Source: Lentzea waywayandensis (GTDB lineage: Bacteria > Actinomycetota > Actinomycetes > Mycobacteriales > Pseudonocardiaceae). From it: 64,000 nt of DNA. The stretch spans positions 62,001 to 126,000 of the forward strand of contig NZ_FOYL01000007.1 in assembly GCF_900115955.1 (NCBI RefSeq), written 5' to 3'. Of this stretch, positions 15,992-27,198 are shown one piece after another. A program made the position numbers and the translations under genes. Below the pieces are notes generated by a model. That model did not search any database. It saw only the letters and a program-made list of their open reading frames with translations, and was not told the origin of the DNA. Position 1 is the first letter of the stretch. Each line of letters opens with the position of its first letter.

Positions 15992-16649
15992 GGCACCCAC
16001 TCACGCCGCTGGGGTTCCCACCCCGGCTCGTCCGCAGCAGGGCGAGCGCACCCCGCAGCAGACGCAGCGCACCGACGCGGAACGGACTGACGCGCAACGC
16101 ACTGAGGCCCAGCGCACTGAGGCCCAGCGCACCGAGGGCCAGCGCACCGAGGGCCAGCGCACCGAGGGCCAGCGCACCGACGCGAACCGGACCGAAGCGC
16201 AGCGCACCGAAGCGCAGCGCACCGACGCTCAGCGCACCGAGGCGCAGCGGACCGACGCTCAGCGCACTGACGCTCAGCGGACCGACACGAACCGGACCGA
16301 GGCGCAGCGCACGGAACACGAGCGCGGCGAGCAGCACCGCACCGGTCAGCAGCCCACCGGGTCGCAGCGCGCCGACCAGCCGCGCACCGACCAGAAGAGC
16401 AGCGACCAGAAGCTGTCCAGCAAGCTCGAGGACGAGTGGCAGTCGGTGCAGTACGACTTCGTCGACGACCCGAAGGCCGCCGTCCGCAAGGCCGACGACC
16501 TCGTGACCCGCGCTCTCGAGGAACTGAACAGCCGGCACCGCTCCCTCACCAAGCAGCTCGAGGGAAACGGTGATCCACAGACCGAGGACCTGCGACTGGC
16601 TCTCCACCGCTATCGGGAATTGTTCAAGTCGCTGGTCGCCGTCAAATAA
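15984..16649 (+). CDS. Pentapeptide-repeat (QRTEA-type) protein with a conserved C-terminal domain
   Basis: The 221-residue protein has an N-terminal Ala/Pro/Gln region, then 17 consecutive five-residue units of the form [Q/N/E]-R-T-[D/E]-[A/G/T] (residues 28-112), then a helical domain (about 145-221; EWQSVQYDFVDDPKAAVRKAD and TEDLRLALHRYRELF). That domain matches the membrane-anchored neighbour encoded just upstream. The repeat has no cysteines and alternating charges, so it is probably an extended or helical spacer. The ATG lies eight nt inside the upstream gene, suggesting coupled translation. Confidence 0.8.
   Translation: MSEAPTHAAGVPTPARPQQGERTPQQTQRTDAERTDAQRTEAQRTEAQRTEGQRTEGQRTEGQRTDANRTEAQRTEAQRTDAQRTEAQRTDAQRTDAQRTDTNRTEAQRTEHERGEQHRTGQQPTGSQRADQPRTDQKSSDQKLSSKLEDEWQSVQYDFVDDPKAAVRKADDLVTRALEELNSRHRSLTKQLEGNGDPQTEDLRLALHRYRELFKSLVAVK
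16065..16319 (+). repeat. In-frame 15-bp tandem repeat, 17 units
   Basis: Seventeen 15-bp units close to GCGCAGCGCACCGAG run through the coding frame of the pentapeptide-repeat protein. Several adjacent units are identical (for example the three QRTEG units near 16125-16169), which implies recent expansion. Copy number is likely to vary between strains. Confidence 0.9.
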
Positions 16650-16661
16650 GTGCTGGAAGCC

Positions 16662-16695
16662 CCGGCGCCGTGGCCGTAACAGGTGGCGGCGCCGG
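16662..16695. terminator. Candidate bidirectional terminator between convergent genes
   Basis: CCGGCGCC (16662-16669) and GGCGCCGG (16688-16695) form an 8-bp stem with an 18-nt loop, located between the convergent stops at 16649 and 16723. A short T-run (TTTT near 16712) follows at some distance. The location is right but the loop is long and U-tracts are poor, so this is tentative. Confidence 0.4.
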
Positions 16696-16722
16696 CAGGC
16701 ATGTCCGGACCCTTTTCCCGCG

Positions 16723-17064
16723 TCAGCTGGGCAGTTCGCGGATCTCCATCTCGAGCACGTCGATCTCGTCGCTGATCGCCTCGTCGAGCATGTCGTCCAG
16801 CAGCTTGCGGCACTCCGCCGATCCGCAACGGGGAAGTCCCGCGCCGAACCGCGGCACCTGCTCCCACCACACCGCCGGGTTGTTCCAGAACGACCCGGAA
16901 CCCTGGTCGACACCTTCGAGGCAACGCAGCCTCTGGTCACTCGCCGGAAGGGCTCGCACGAACTCGATGAACAACGCGAGTGCGTCGGGATTGCTCACCG
17001 GGACCGCGCCGTAGCCGCGCAGGCAATCCTCGAGTTCTGCGAGGAACTCCGCCTTGAAGGACAC
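16723..17064 (-). CDS. Small protein of unknown function
   Basis: This 113-residue acidic, mostly helical protein begins MSFKAEFLAELEDCLRGYG and contains a Trp-rich middle (FWNNPAVWWEQVP) and a CGSAECRKLLDDMLDEAISDEID segment. The cysteine pair could bind metal, but no known motif fits. It stands between convergent and same-strand neighbours with a 153-bp gap to the receptor-like gene. I do not recognise a family. Confidence 0.6.
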   Translation of the reverse strand: MSFKAEFLAELEDCLRGYGAVPVSNPDALALFIEFVRALPASDQRLRCLEGVDQGSGSFWNNPAVWWEQVPRFGAGLPRCGSAECRKLLDDMLDEAISDEIDVLEMEIRELPS

Positions 17065-17217
17065 GGCACACCCCCGCTCCTCCGCACCGTTGCGGACGTC
17101 CTGAAGTTCGTACCGTCAACAGTACCTCCGCGACTTGAGCGGGAAACGAGTGCGAACGGGCGGTATCTTCCTACGCCCACACGGGGTGCGGTGACCCGCA
17201 GTCACTTCACCTGATGG

Positions 17218-20200
17218 TCATGTTCCTTCGTGGGACACGTAGCGAGACACCAGGAAACCGTTGTCCAGCTTGACGATCTGGCCCACGACCAGCTTGTCGG
17301 CCGGGTCTGCGCCGGACGTGCCGCTCGCACCGGTCCGGTCGAATGTCAGCCTCCCGGACGCGCCCGGGAAGTCACGCAAAGTGCGCAGCCTTTCGTAGAG
17401 GTCTTCTCGTGACGCCCCAACGGACGTCTGCCGTGCGACAACACTGACGGCGTCATAAGCGAGCAGGACATGTCCGTTGGGGCCCGAAAGGAATGCCCTT
17501 CTGGCGTGCTTCTTCTGAGCGGCCTCGTACGTGGTGAAGAACTGTTGCGTCGGCTGGGGAATCGGCTCGCGGCCCGGCGTCCACGCGAACGTCGTGAAGT
17601 AGAGCCGGCCGTCGGCGAATCGTTTGATGTCTTCCAGATCCGTGAAGTTCGTCGTCTCGAGCTGGGTCAGGTCGTCGCCGCCGAACACCACCGGGTCGGT
17701 GCAGTTGCTGTGGCTCAGCTCGGTCAGCAGCCCGCCGACCTCCGCCGTGCGGCCCGTGTAGAGGATGAGCGGGTTCGGAGCCTTCTCGCAGATGTCCGTC
17801 ACCACCTGCCCCAGCTGGGTGGTGACCGCGTTGGCCGTCTCGTCGTAGTCGTGGCGTTCGGGCTTGAGGACGTCCTGGAACCCATCGGCGAGATCCGAGC
17901 TGTACTCGTCTCCTGGGCTGCGCACGAGGTGCAACGGGCGGCCGCGCAACGCTTCGGTGCGTTCGATGATGCGGGCGGCGACCTGCGCCTGACGGTCGTT
18001 GGCCGGCGCGACGCGGAAGAAGTACGGCTTCTGGCTGAAGTTCGTCGACGACAACGACGACCCGACCATCGGGATGCCGGTCGGCCGTTCCTTCGACGGG
18101 CCCAGCACCGCCAGCGCGGACTGCGTGGTCTCACGGCTCTGCCCGAGACCGGTCACAGCGATCACCGACGGGTCACGTTCGGCGTAGTCGCGGATCTGCC
18201 GCGCGACGACTTCGGCATGCGCGGACTCGCCCCCGAAGTTCGCGAGAACGAGGCGCACCAACGGATTGCGGCCGAGTCCGTCGAGCTGGTTCCAGTCGCG
18301 CTGGGCGAGGTAGGCGCCGCGCAGTTCGTTCACTCCCGCGGACAGGTCCCGCTTCACGCGCTCACTGGAACTGAGCATGGTGGCGACGACGATCGTGACG
18401 ACGCTGCGGTCCTTCACCTTCGCGACGCGGTCGTTCTCCTCCGCGATGAGCTTCGCGAGCTCCTCCACCTCGGCGTCGTCGTTGTTCTGCGTGGCCGGGT
18501 CACCGTAGGCGAACCTGCCCGGTTTCTCGCTCAGGCCAACGCATTGCACTCCATCCATTTTGGACAGGCGCGTGCGGGCGCCGCCGAGGTCCGCGACGAG
18601 CTCGGCGGGTTCGAGAACGCCGTAACGCAAGCAGGTGGTGCTGCTCTGGAGATAGAAAGCCGCGCCGTACAGGACAAGCAGCACGACGACGAGGTAGACG
18701 GTCACGCGCCGCACCGAGTTGCGGCCCGGCCAGCGACGCGGATACGGGAACCTGCCGACCGTGGACGGGCGCGGCAGCGACACCGGCGGCGACGCGGGCG
18801 TGTTGTGCTCCAGCGCGCGTTTCGTTGCGCGGTAGGCGGTCAGACGTTCCTCGGCGCCATCGAGTTCCTGGTGGGTGCGCAGAACCTGGTCGTACATCTC
18901 GACGGTCGGACGGACGGTCCGGCTGCGGGAGCGCAGTTCCCACGTCGCGATGACCGCGTCCTCCAGCAGTCCCGTCTCCGGGCGCACCACGCTGTCGTAG
19001 CGGCGGTGCAGGTTGCGTTTGGTGCCGGTTCTCAGGCGCTCCCACCACGTGCGCGGCTCCTCGTCGAACTCCGGTTCACCTTCGCCGGGCGGCATCGGGG
19101 CTTCGGCGATGGCGGCGAGCTCGGCGATCCAGCGGTCGCTGCGTTCGTCGACGTGCGGGCGCAGGCGATGCGCGACGAGGTGGACTTGGCCGAGCGCGAG
19201 TGCGTGGTAGAGCGCGTCTTCGCGTTGCCCGAGGCTGTCGTAACGATCCTTCAGCAACCGATGGACGTTCGCGTGCGAGAACGGCTGGTCCGCCGGAACG
19301 TCGCGGAGCCTGCGTGCGAGAAGGTCGCGCAACAGCGGGTGCAGGACGAAGTTCTCGCCCTCCTGGCCGACGAAGCTCAGCTGCGCCAGCAGTGAGCGCA
19401 TGTTCTCGGCCGACCACGACGGCGGCAGCAGCGCGCGGATCACGTGCCGGTCGAGCACTCGCGGGGCAGCCAGACGGGCGAAGATCTCGCGCGCCGCCTC
19501 GCGTTCGGGCATCTCCTCGGTGCCCGGAATGCGTTGGAAGAAGCGGAGAAGCAGGTAGTCGCCGACGGTGGCGTCCTGGAACGTCGTGGTCTCGTCGACC
19601 GGCAGCCGTTCGTCGAACACCGAGCGCACCGACGGCAACACCTGGTCCCGTGCGAACACGAACTGCACGAGCTGGATGGCGAGCCGCACCGCGAGCGGGT
19701 GGCCGTGCGTGACCTCCTGAAGCTCTTCGACGAGCGCCTCGGACTCGACCGTGCTGTTGCGGGTGCGGTTCCACTCGGCGAGGAACTGCCGCGTCTGCGC
19801 CAGGGTGAAGGGCTCCAGGCGCACCGGCTTGAAGACCGCCGAGTCGGCCAGCGCGGGCGCGGACTGCTTGGTGGCGATCACGAGCAGCGGCACGTGCGGT
19901 TCCTTCGCGCGGCGCTCGGCGAGCAGGCTCAGGAAGTCGGTCGCCCGCGCGGCGGGCCGTGGCCGTTTCGGGGGCAGGTAGGAGTCGATGCCGTCGAGCA
20001 GGTCGGCGCCGTCGAGCAGCAACAGGCTGTTCATCCTGCGGTAACGGCGGAACCGGTAGGCGGCCGTGATGTCGGCGAGGAAGGCGGCGACGAGCAGGCG
20101 GTCGATCTCCAGCGTCTCGCCGGCGCGGTTGAGATTCCACGTGTGCACGAGTGCGGCGTCGAACTTCGGGCGTTGCCCCGATTTCAGCTCGCCGCCGACG

Positions 20201-20769
20201 TAGTTCTCGAACCAGCGCAACGCACTCGCGACCCGAGGCCCGCCCAGCAGCCAGCGCAACGGCCTCGGCGCGACGACCGCGAGCCCGATGAGCCACAGCA
20301 GCAACGGCCGCAGCACCTTGCCCAGGCCCTGGGCGGGCGGCAGCATCTCGACGACCTCGGCGGCATCGGCCACCGCGACGAGCCGGGTCATCTGCTTGGC
20401 GGCGAGCTCACGGGCGCGGTGGTGCGGATCGTCCGCGGGCTCGGTGTACAGCGCGAGCCGGGCGAGGTCGTAGCGCGGTAACCGCATTCGGCCGAACTCG
20501 GCGTGCCGGTAGGAGCGCAGCTGCTCGGCGGCGACGTCGAGGATGTCCTTGCAGGAACGGGATCCGGCCTTGTCGAGGTCGACCTTCGCCGTCGGCGCGT
20601 CGCGGTAGCGGCGGCGGACGTGGTCGAGCAGCGACGTCTTGCCGCTGCCGCCGGGACCGAACGCGACGATCACCGGCAGGGGGTGTTTCGCGCGGCGTTC
20701 CACCAGGGACTCCACCAACGCGGTGATGTCGTCCCTGCCGACGAGCCCGATCTCCGGTTCCAGCGCCAT
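17218..20769 (-). CDS. STAND-like NTPase fused to a membrane helix and an extracytoplasmic periplasmic-binding-protein domain
   Basis: The 1183-residue protein has three parts. Residues 1 to about 680 form a P-loop NTPase: Walker A GPGGSGKT at 38-45, Walker B LLLLDGAD at about 249-256, a sensor strand LLVIATKQ, and then a winged-helix/helical arm (HPLLRDLLARRLRDV, RYDSLGQREDALYHALA) as in STAND/NLR-type ATPases. One membrane helix follows at about 688-708 (VTVYLVVVLLVLYGAAFYL). The C-terminal 420 residues look like a type I binding protein of the branched-chain amino acid/ANP-receptor class (VTGLGQSRETTQSALAVLG, YFFRVAPANDRQAQVAARII, LILYTGRTAEVGGLL, DPVVFGGDDLT). Topology predicts the ligand domain outside and the NTPase inside. 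It sits 50 nt downstream of a DasR-like regulator gene. A receptor role is inferred; the ligand is unknown. Confidence 0.85.
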   Translation of the reverse strand: MALEPEIGLVGRDDITALVESLVERRAKHPLPVIVAFGPGGSGKTSLLDHVRRRYRDAPTAKVDLDKAGSRSCKDILDVAAEQLRSYRHAEFGRMRLPRYDLARLALYTEPADDPHHRARELAAKQMTRLVAVADAAEVVEMLPPAQGLGKVLRPLLLWLIGLAVVAPRPLRWLLGGPRVASALRWFENYVGGELKSGQRPKFDAALVHTWNLNRAGETLEIDRLLVAAFLADITAAYRFRRYRRMNSLLLLDGADLLDGIDSYLPPKRPRPAARATDFLSLLAERRAKEPHVPLLVIATKQSAPALADSAVFKPVRLEPFTLAQTRQFLAEWNRTRNSTVESEALVEELQEVTHGHPLAVRLAIQLVQFVFARDQVLPSVRSVFDERLPVDETTTFQDATVGDYLLLRFFQRIPGTEEMPEREAAREIFARLAAPRVLDRHVIRALLPPSWSAENMRSLLAQLSFVGQEGENFVLHPLLRDLLARRLRDVPADQPFSHANVHRLLKDRYDSLGQREDALYHALALGQVHLVAHRLRPHVDERSDRWIAELAAIAEAPMPPGEGEPEFDEEPRTWWERLRTGTKRNLHRRYDSVVRPETGLLEDAVIATWELRSRSRTVRPTVEMYDQVLRTHQELDGAEERLTAYRATKRALEHNTPASPPVSLPRPSTVGRFPYPRRWPGRNSVRRVTVYLVVVLLVLYGAAFYLQSSTTCLRYGVLEPAELVADLGGARTRLSKMDGVQCVGLSEKPGRFAYGDPATQNNDDAEVEELAKLIAEENDRVAKVKDRSVVTIVVATMLSSSERVKRDLSAGVNELRGAYLAQRDWNQLDGLGRNPLVRLVLANFGGESAHAEVVARQIRDYAERDPSVIAVTGLGQSRETTQSALAVLGPSKERPTGIPMVGSSLSSTNFSQKPYFFRVAPANDRQAQVAARIIERTEALRGRPLHLVRSPGDEYSSDLADGFQDVLKPERHDYDETANAVTTQLGQVVTDICEKAPNPLILYTGRTAEVGGLLTELSHSNCTDPVVFGGDDLTQLETTNFTDLEDIKRFADGRLYFTTFAWTPGREPIPQPTQQFFTTYEAAQKKHARRAFLSGPNGHVLLAYDAVSVVARQTSVGASREDLYERLRTLRDFPGASGRLTFDRTGASGTSGADPADKLVVGQIVKLDNGFLVSRYVSHEGT

Positions 20770-20819
20770 GATCCTCAGACGCTTCGGGGACCGATCCTGT
20801 TCCGTTCCGAATGAGCCAG

Positions 20820-21587
20820 TTAACGGTCCGCGTGCAGCCTGGCCACGAAGCTGAACCGATCACCCCGGTAGAGCGACCGGGCGCGTTCGATCGGGTGGCC
20901 GTCGACGTCGTAGGAGACGCGGTGCAGCAACAGCATGGGCAGCGCCGGGTTCGTGCCGATCAGCAGCGCCTCGCGGGGCGTGGCGAGCACCGTCTCGACG
21001 CGCTCCTCGGCCTCGGCGAAACGGACGCCGAGCCGTTCGGTGAGGCACGCGTAGAGCGAGCCGGCGGGGTCGAGCTTCTCCAGCAGGTCCGGGAAGCGGC
21101 CGAGGCTCAGGTACGTCGATTCGAGGCCGATGCGTTCGTCGTCGGCGAGCAGGACGCGTTCGAGGTGCACGATCGGGTCGCCGGGTTCGAGCATCAGGTC
21201 GCGGGCCAGACCCTCGTCCGCGCCGAGCTCCTCGACCGTAATGACCGTGCGGTTCGGCTCGACGCCCTGCCTGCGCATGCCCTCGGTGTAGCTGACCAGG
21301 GACAACGGCTGGACGAGCTTGGGCGGCGCGACGAACGTTCCACTGCCCTGGCGGCGGATGAGCTTGCCTTCGAGCACGAGCTCGCTGACCGCCTGGCGCA
21401 GCGTGACGCGCGAGACGGAGAACCGTTCGGCGAGTTCACGTTCGGAGGGCAGGACGGTACCTTCGCCGAGGTTCTCGACGAGGTCGAACAGCTCGGCCTT
21501 GACCGCGTAGTAGCGCGGGAGACGGCCGTGTTCTGGAATGCCCGCGCGAACGGGTCGATCAGCGCGGTGCGGCGGGACGCGGTTCAC
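20820..21587 (-). CDS. GntR/HutC-family regulator, DasR-like
   Basis: The 255-residue protein has an N-terminal winged HTH (LPSERELAERFSVSRVTLRQAVSELVLEGKL, about 45-80) and a UTRA effector domain (about 95-250). Segments such as LVSYTEGMRRQGVEPN, FAEAEERVETVLATPREALLIGT and RSLYRGDRFSFVARL are close to DasR, the GlcNAc-6-phosphate-responsive regulator of streptomycetes. The gene start is a GTG at 21587 without an obvious SD. It lies between an orphan glutamate-type binding lipoprotein gene and the NTPase-binding-protein fusion, all on one strand, so it may control this cluster. No DasR-type operator was found next to it. Confidence 0.88.
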   Translation of the reverse strand: MNRVPPHRADRPVRAGIPEHGRLPRYYAVKAELFDLVENLGEGTVLPSERELAERFSVSRVTLRQAVSELVLEGKLIRRQGSGTFVAPPKLVQPLSLVSYTEGMRRQGVEPNRTVITVEELGADEGLARDLMLEPGDPIVHLERVLLADDERIGLESTYLSLGRFPDLLEKLDPAGSLYACLTERLGVRFAEAEERVETVLATPREALLIGTNPALPMLLLHRVSYDVDGHPIERARSLYRGDRFSFVARLHADR

Positions 21588-21607
21588 GTGGCGTGAGCCT
21601 ACGTGAC

Positions 21608-21627
21608 GCCCCGTGTGATCACGGGGC
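21608..21627. repeat. Hairpin overlapping the GlnH-like stop codon
   Basis: GCCCCGTG (21608-21615), loop TGAT, and CACGGGGC (21620-21627) form an 8-bp perfect stem that includes the TGA of the lipoprotein gene. It lies 20 nt before the downstream regulator's start and has no T-run, so it looks like an intra-operon RNA stabiliser or partial attenuator rather than a full terminator. Confidence 0.6.
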
Positions 21628-22452
21628 CAGCTTCGGCGGGTCGGGGATCTTGTAGCCGGAAGATCCGATGTTGGCCTCGAGCGACTTGCGCCAGGCGCCC
21701 GTGTCGATCATCTTCTGCATCGCGGCCTGGACCTTCGTCTTGCTGGCGGGGTCGTCGCGGTGCAGGCCGACGCCGTACTCCTCCTTGCTGAACGGATCGC
21801 CGACGACCCGCAGGAGCTCGGGGTTCTGGGCGGCGTAGCCCGCGAGCAGCACGTCGTCGGTGGTGACGGCGTCGACGTTCTCCGCGAGCAGCGCCGTGAC
21901 GCAGTCGCTGAACTTGGCGTACTCGACCATCTTCACGTCTTTCGCGAACTGGTCGCGGACGTACTCGGCCGAGGTCGAGCCGGCGGTGGAGCACAGGCGC
22001 AGGGTGGCGTTGAGCGACTTCGGGCCCTCGATGCGATTCTCGTTCATGCGCACCAGCAGGTCCTGGCCCGCGACGAAGTACGGGCCGACGAAGTCGACGA
22101 TCTGCTTGCGCTTGTCCGTGATCGAGTAGGTGGAGACGACCATGTCGGCCTCACCGCTGGTCAGCAGCGTCTCCCGGTTGCCGGGCTGCGCTTCCTTCCA
22201 GGTGATGTTCTCCTCTTGGACGCCCAGTTCGTTCGCGATGTACTTGGCGACGTCGACGTCGAAGCCGCGGTAGCTGCCGTCGAGCCTGCGCACCGACAGT
22301 CCCGGCTGGTCGTACGACACGGCGATGACCATGCGGTCGTTCGAACTGACCTTGCTGGCCATACCGGAACCGCCGCCACCCGCGCACGAGGCGAGCAGGA
22401 GCACGGCCGCACATGTTGCCGCGACCAGGCGGAGAAGTGCTCTCGGCGTCAT
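21619..22452 (-). CDS. Amino-acid-type (GlnH-like) solute-binding lipoprotein without linked permease
   Basis: The 277-residue product has a lipoprotein signal with lipobox LLAS-C (Cys23) and a family 3 binding-protein body: YRGFDVDVAKYIANELGV, DMVVSTYSITDKRKQIVDFVGPYF and VTALLAENVDAVTTDDVLLAGYA. It resembles the actinobacterial GlnH/GluB group that binds glutamate, aspartate or glutamine. No ATPase or permease is next to it; instead a DasR-like regulator and a transmembrane NTPase follow. In mycobacteria a GlnH lipoprotein signals through a membrane protein to PknG, so a sensing role here is plausible but inferred. Confidence 0.88.
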   Translation of the reverse strand: MTPRALLRLVAATCAAVLLLASCAGGGGSGMASKVSSNDRMVIAVSYDQPGLSVRRLDGSYRGFDVDVAKYIANELGVQEENITWKEAQPGNRETLLTSGEADMVVSTYSITDKRKQIVDFVGPYFVAGQDLLVRMNENRIEGPKSLNATLRLCSTAGSTSAEYVRDQFAKDVKMVEYAKFSDCVTALLAENVDAVTTDDVLLAGYAAQNPELLRVVGDPFSKEEYGVGLHRDDPASKTKVQAAMQKMIDTGAWRKSLEANIGSSGYKIPDPPKLAP

Positions 22453-22639
22453 TCGTCCCTCTTACAGCGGTTATCAACTACAGCGTTTGTTCCAACGGGC
22501 ATGCGCCTGCGCACCTGCTTCGGCGCTGCTGGGCGATGCCGGAAACCTAAGCGGCGAACCGACGCATGTCCATACCTCGACGCGAATGGAAACAACGGAA
22601 TCGGTGCGGTAACAGATCAGTCCGCAGTCAGCCCAGCAG

Positions 22640-25285
<2,646 letters not shown>

Positions 25286-25291
25286 CTGGCT

Positions 25292-26464
25292 TCAGTCCCT
25301 GGGGTCGTCGGGATCAAGTCCGTGCAACGGGAACACCGCGCGACGGGTCTCGCGGATCGCCTTGTCCACCGGCTCCTCGGCGTCCCCACCCCACGGCTGG
25401 TACCCAGCGTCGCATCCATCCGTCATCGACGCAGGCAAAGGCCACTCGGGCGCGATGCGTGTCGCGTGCGCCACCCAGTCCGCCGGCAACGGCCGGTTCG
25501 GGTCGACGTCGCGGTCCAGGACCGTCGCCAGCAGGTGCGTCCACGACCGCGGCACCACCCTGAGCAGCTCATACCCGCCACCGCCGAGCGCGAGCCACTT
25601 GTACCCGTGCTCGTTCACCAGGTCCCGGAAAGCCTGATAGATCGCCCGATGCCCGTCCACGCTCAACGACAGGTCCGCGAGCGGATCCTCCTTGTGCGTG
25701 TCGACACCGCACTGCGTCACCAGCACCTGCGGCCGGAACGCCCGCAACAACGAGGGCACCGTCGCGTGGAACGCCCGCATCCAGCTGCCGTCCCGCGTCC
25801 CGGCGGGCAACGGCACGTTGACCGCACTCCCCTCGGCCCCGGCGCCACCGACCTCATCGGCCCAGCCGGTACCGGGCCACAGGCTCATCGGATGCTGGTG
25901 CAACGAGACCGTCAGCACCCGAGGGTCGTCCCAGAACGCCGTCTGCACCCCGTCCCCGTGATGCACGTCGACATCGACGTAGGCAATGCGTTCCACCCCG
26001 CTGCGCAACAGCCACTCGATCGCCACCGCGCAGTCGTTGTAAACGCAGAACCCGGCCGCGCTGTCCGGCATCGCGTGGTGCAACCCACCCGCGATGTTGA
26101 CCGCCCGATCCACCTCACCCGACGCGATGGCCCGAGCCGCCACCAGCGACCCGCCCACGACCAACGCCGAAGCCTCGTGCATCCGCTCGAACACGGGGTT
26201 GTCCGGCGTCCCCAGCCCGTGCCCGACATCCCACCCGGCCGTGGGCGCCGCCTGCACAGCACTCAGATAGCCGGGCATGTGCACCAGCTCGATCTCCTCT
26301 TCGCTGGCCGGCTCAGGCACCCGCAGGTCAACGCCGTCCAGCACCCCGAGCGCCGTGGCGAGCCGCACGGTCAGGTCGAGCCGCACCGGATTCAGGGGAT
26401 GGTCGCCACCGAGGTCGTACCCGAGGAAGGACCTGTCCCAGACAACAGCGGCTGGCTTACCCAT
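25292..26464 (-). CDS. acuC: Acetoin utilization protein AcuC / class I histone deacetylase family
   Basis: The 390-residue protein shows the arginase/deacetylase fold signatures: paired histidines in GLHHAMPD, the zinc ligands in AYVDVDVHHGDGVQ, a second aspartate region near CGVDTHKEDP, and the glycine-rich LGGGGYE carrying the transition-state tyrosine. Family members remove acetyl groups from lysine, including on acetyl-CoA synthetase. The ATG at 26464 starts at MGKPAAVVWD; the open frame extends much further upstream but without recognisable sequence. It heads the acuC-patA pair and is divergent from a lipoprotein gene. Confidence 0.92.
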   Translation of the reverse strand: MGKPAAVVWDRSFLGYDLGGDHPLNPVRLDLTVRLATALGVLDGVDLRVPEPASEEEIELVHMPGYLSAVQAAPTAGWDVGHGLGTPDNPVFERMHEASALVVGGSLVAARAIASGEVDRAVNIAGGLHHAMPDSAAGFCVYNDCAVAIEWLLRSGVERIAYVDVDVHHGDGVQTAFWDDPRVLTVSLHQHPMSLWPGTGWADEVGGAGAEGSAVNVPLPAGTRDGSWMRAFHATVPSLLRAFRPQVLVTQCGVDTHKEDPLADLSLSVDGHRAIYQAFRDLVNEHGYKWLALGGGGYELLRVVPRSWTHLLATVLDRDVDPNRPLPADWVAHATRIAPEWPLPASMTDGCDAGYQPWGGDAEEPVDKAIRETRRAVFPLHGLDPDDPRD

Positions 26465-26567
26465 GCCCAGCAACCTACAGTCGCCACTTTCCGGCGCGCC
26501 TTCCCAGCGCACCCTTTCTGGCGCACGTCGCCGGAACCGATCGCACCGAACAGGGGTCAGAGGCGAC

Positions 26568-27170
26568 ATGCACCTGCGACCAGCGGCCATCCTCCTCGCA
26601 CTGGGCCTGACCCTCGCCGCCGTCACAGGCTGCGCCGAACAGGTCACAGGCTCGGCGGCAGCCGACCCCAACGCGATCCAAGAGCCCGCCGACCCCAGCA
26701 CGACCACGAAGAAACCCCCCGCCAGCACCCCGGCCTCCAAGCCGGCGGACCCCACCGCCCAGAAACAGGGCGACGTGAAGATCACCACCAGGAAGAAGGC
26801 CACCGGCCTGGAGACCTGCGGCGTCCTCAAGGCGGCGGACATCGAAGCCGCCACCGGCGGCAAGTCCTCGGCGGACGGCGGCTGCATCCACACCACCACC
26901 GGCCCGTCCACCGTCATCACCCAGATGGTCACGGTCCCCGAGGTGGCGGACCAGGACGGCGAGAAGAAGCAGATCGAGATCGGCGGCAACACGGCATGGC
27001 AGGTCAGCGCCTCCAAGGAGGACTGCCAGGTCACCGTCATGCTGACCGACGACCCGAACGTCATCACCCCGGCCTTCTCGGTGAGCGTCCTGGCGATCGA
27101 GGAACTGGACACCTGCGCCGCGGCCCTGAAACTCGCCACCGACGGCTTCAACCGCATCCCCAGCGCCTAG
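26568..27170 (+). CDS. Lipoprotein, DUF3558-like
   Basis: The 200-residue product has a lipobox (AVTG-C, Cys22), a Thr/Pro/Lys-rich linker (PSTTTKKPPASTPASKPADP), and a C-terminal domain with four cysteines (ETCGVL, GGCIH, EDCQV, LDTCAAAL) as in the actinobacterial DUF3558 lipoproteins. The LKAADIEAATGG opening fits that family. The ATG at 26568 has GAGG upstream. Function unknown; it faces away from the acuC gene across a 103-bp gap. Confidence 0.8.
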   Translation: MHLRPAAILLALGLTLAAVTGCAEQVTGSAAADPNAIQEPADPSTTTKKPPASTPASKPADPTAQKQGDVKITTRKKATGLETCGVLKAADIEAATGGKSSADGGCIHTTTGPSTVITQMVTVPEVADQDGEKKQIEIGGNTAWQVSASKEDCQVTVMLTDDPNVITPAFSVSVLAIEELDTCAAALKLATDGFNRIPSA

Positions 27171-27198
27171 CCCCAGCGTCCATCCCTGACGGGCACCC

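Noticed and set aside
16065..16319. Tandem repeats as a CRISPR array
   Set aside because: Units are contiguous 15-mers without spacers and keep the reading frame.
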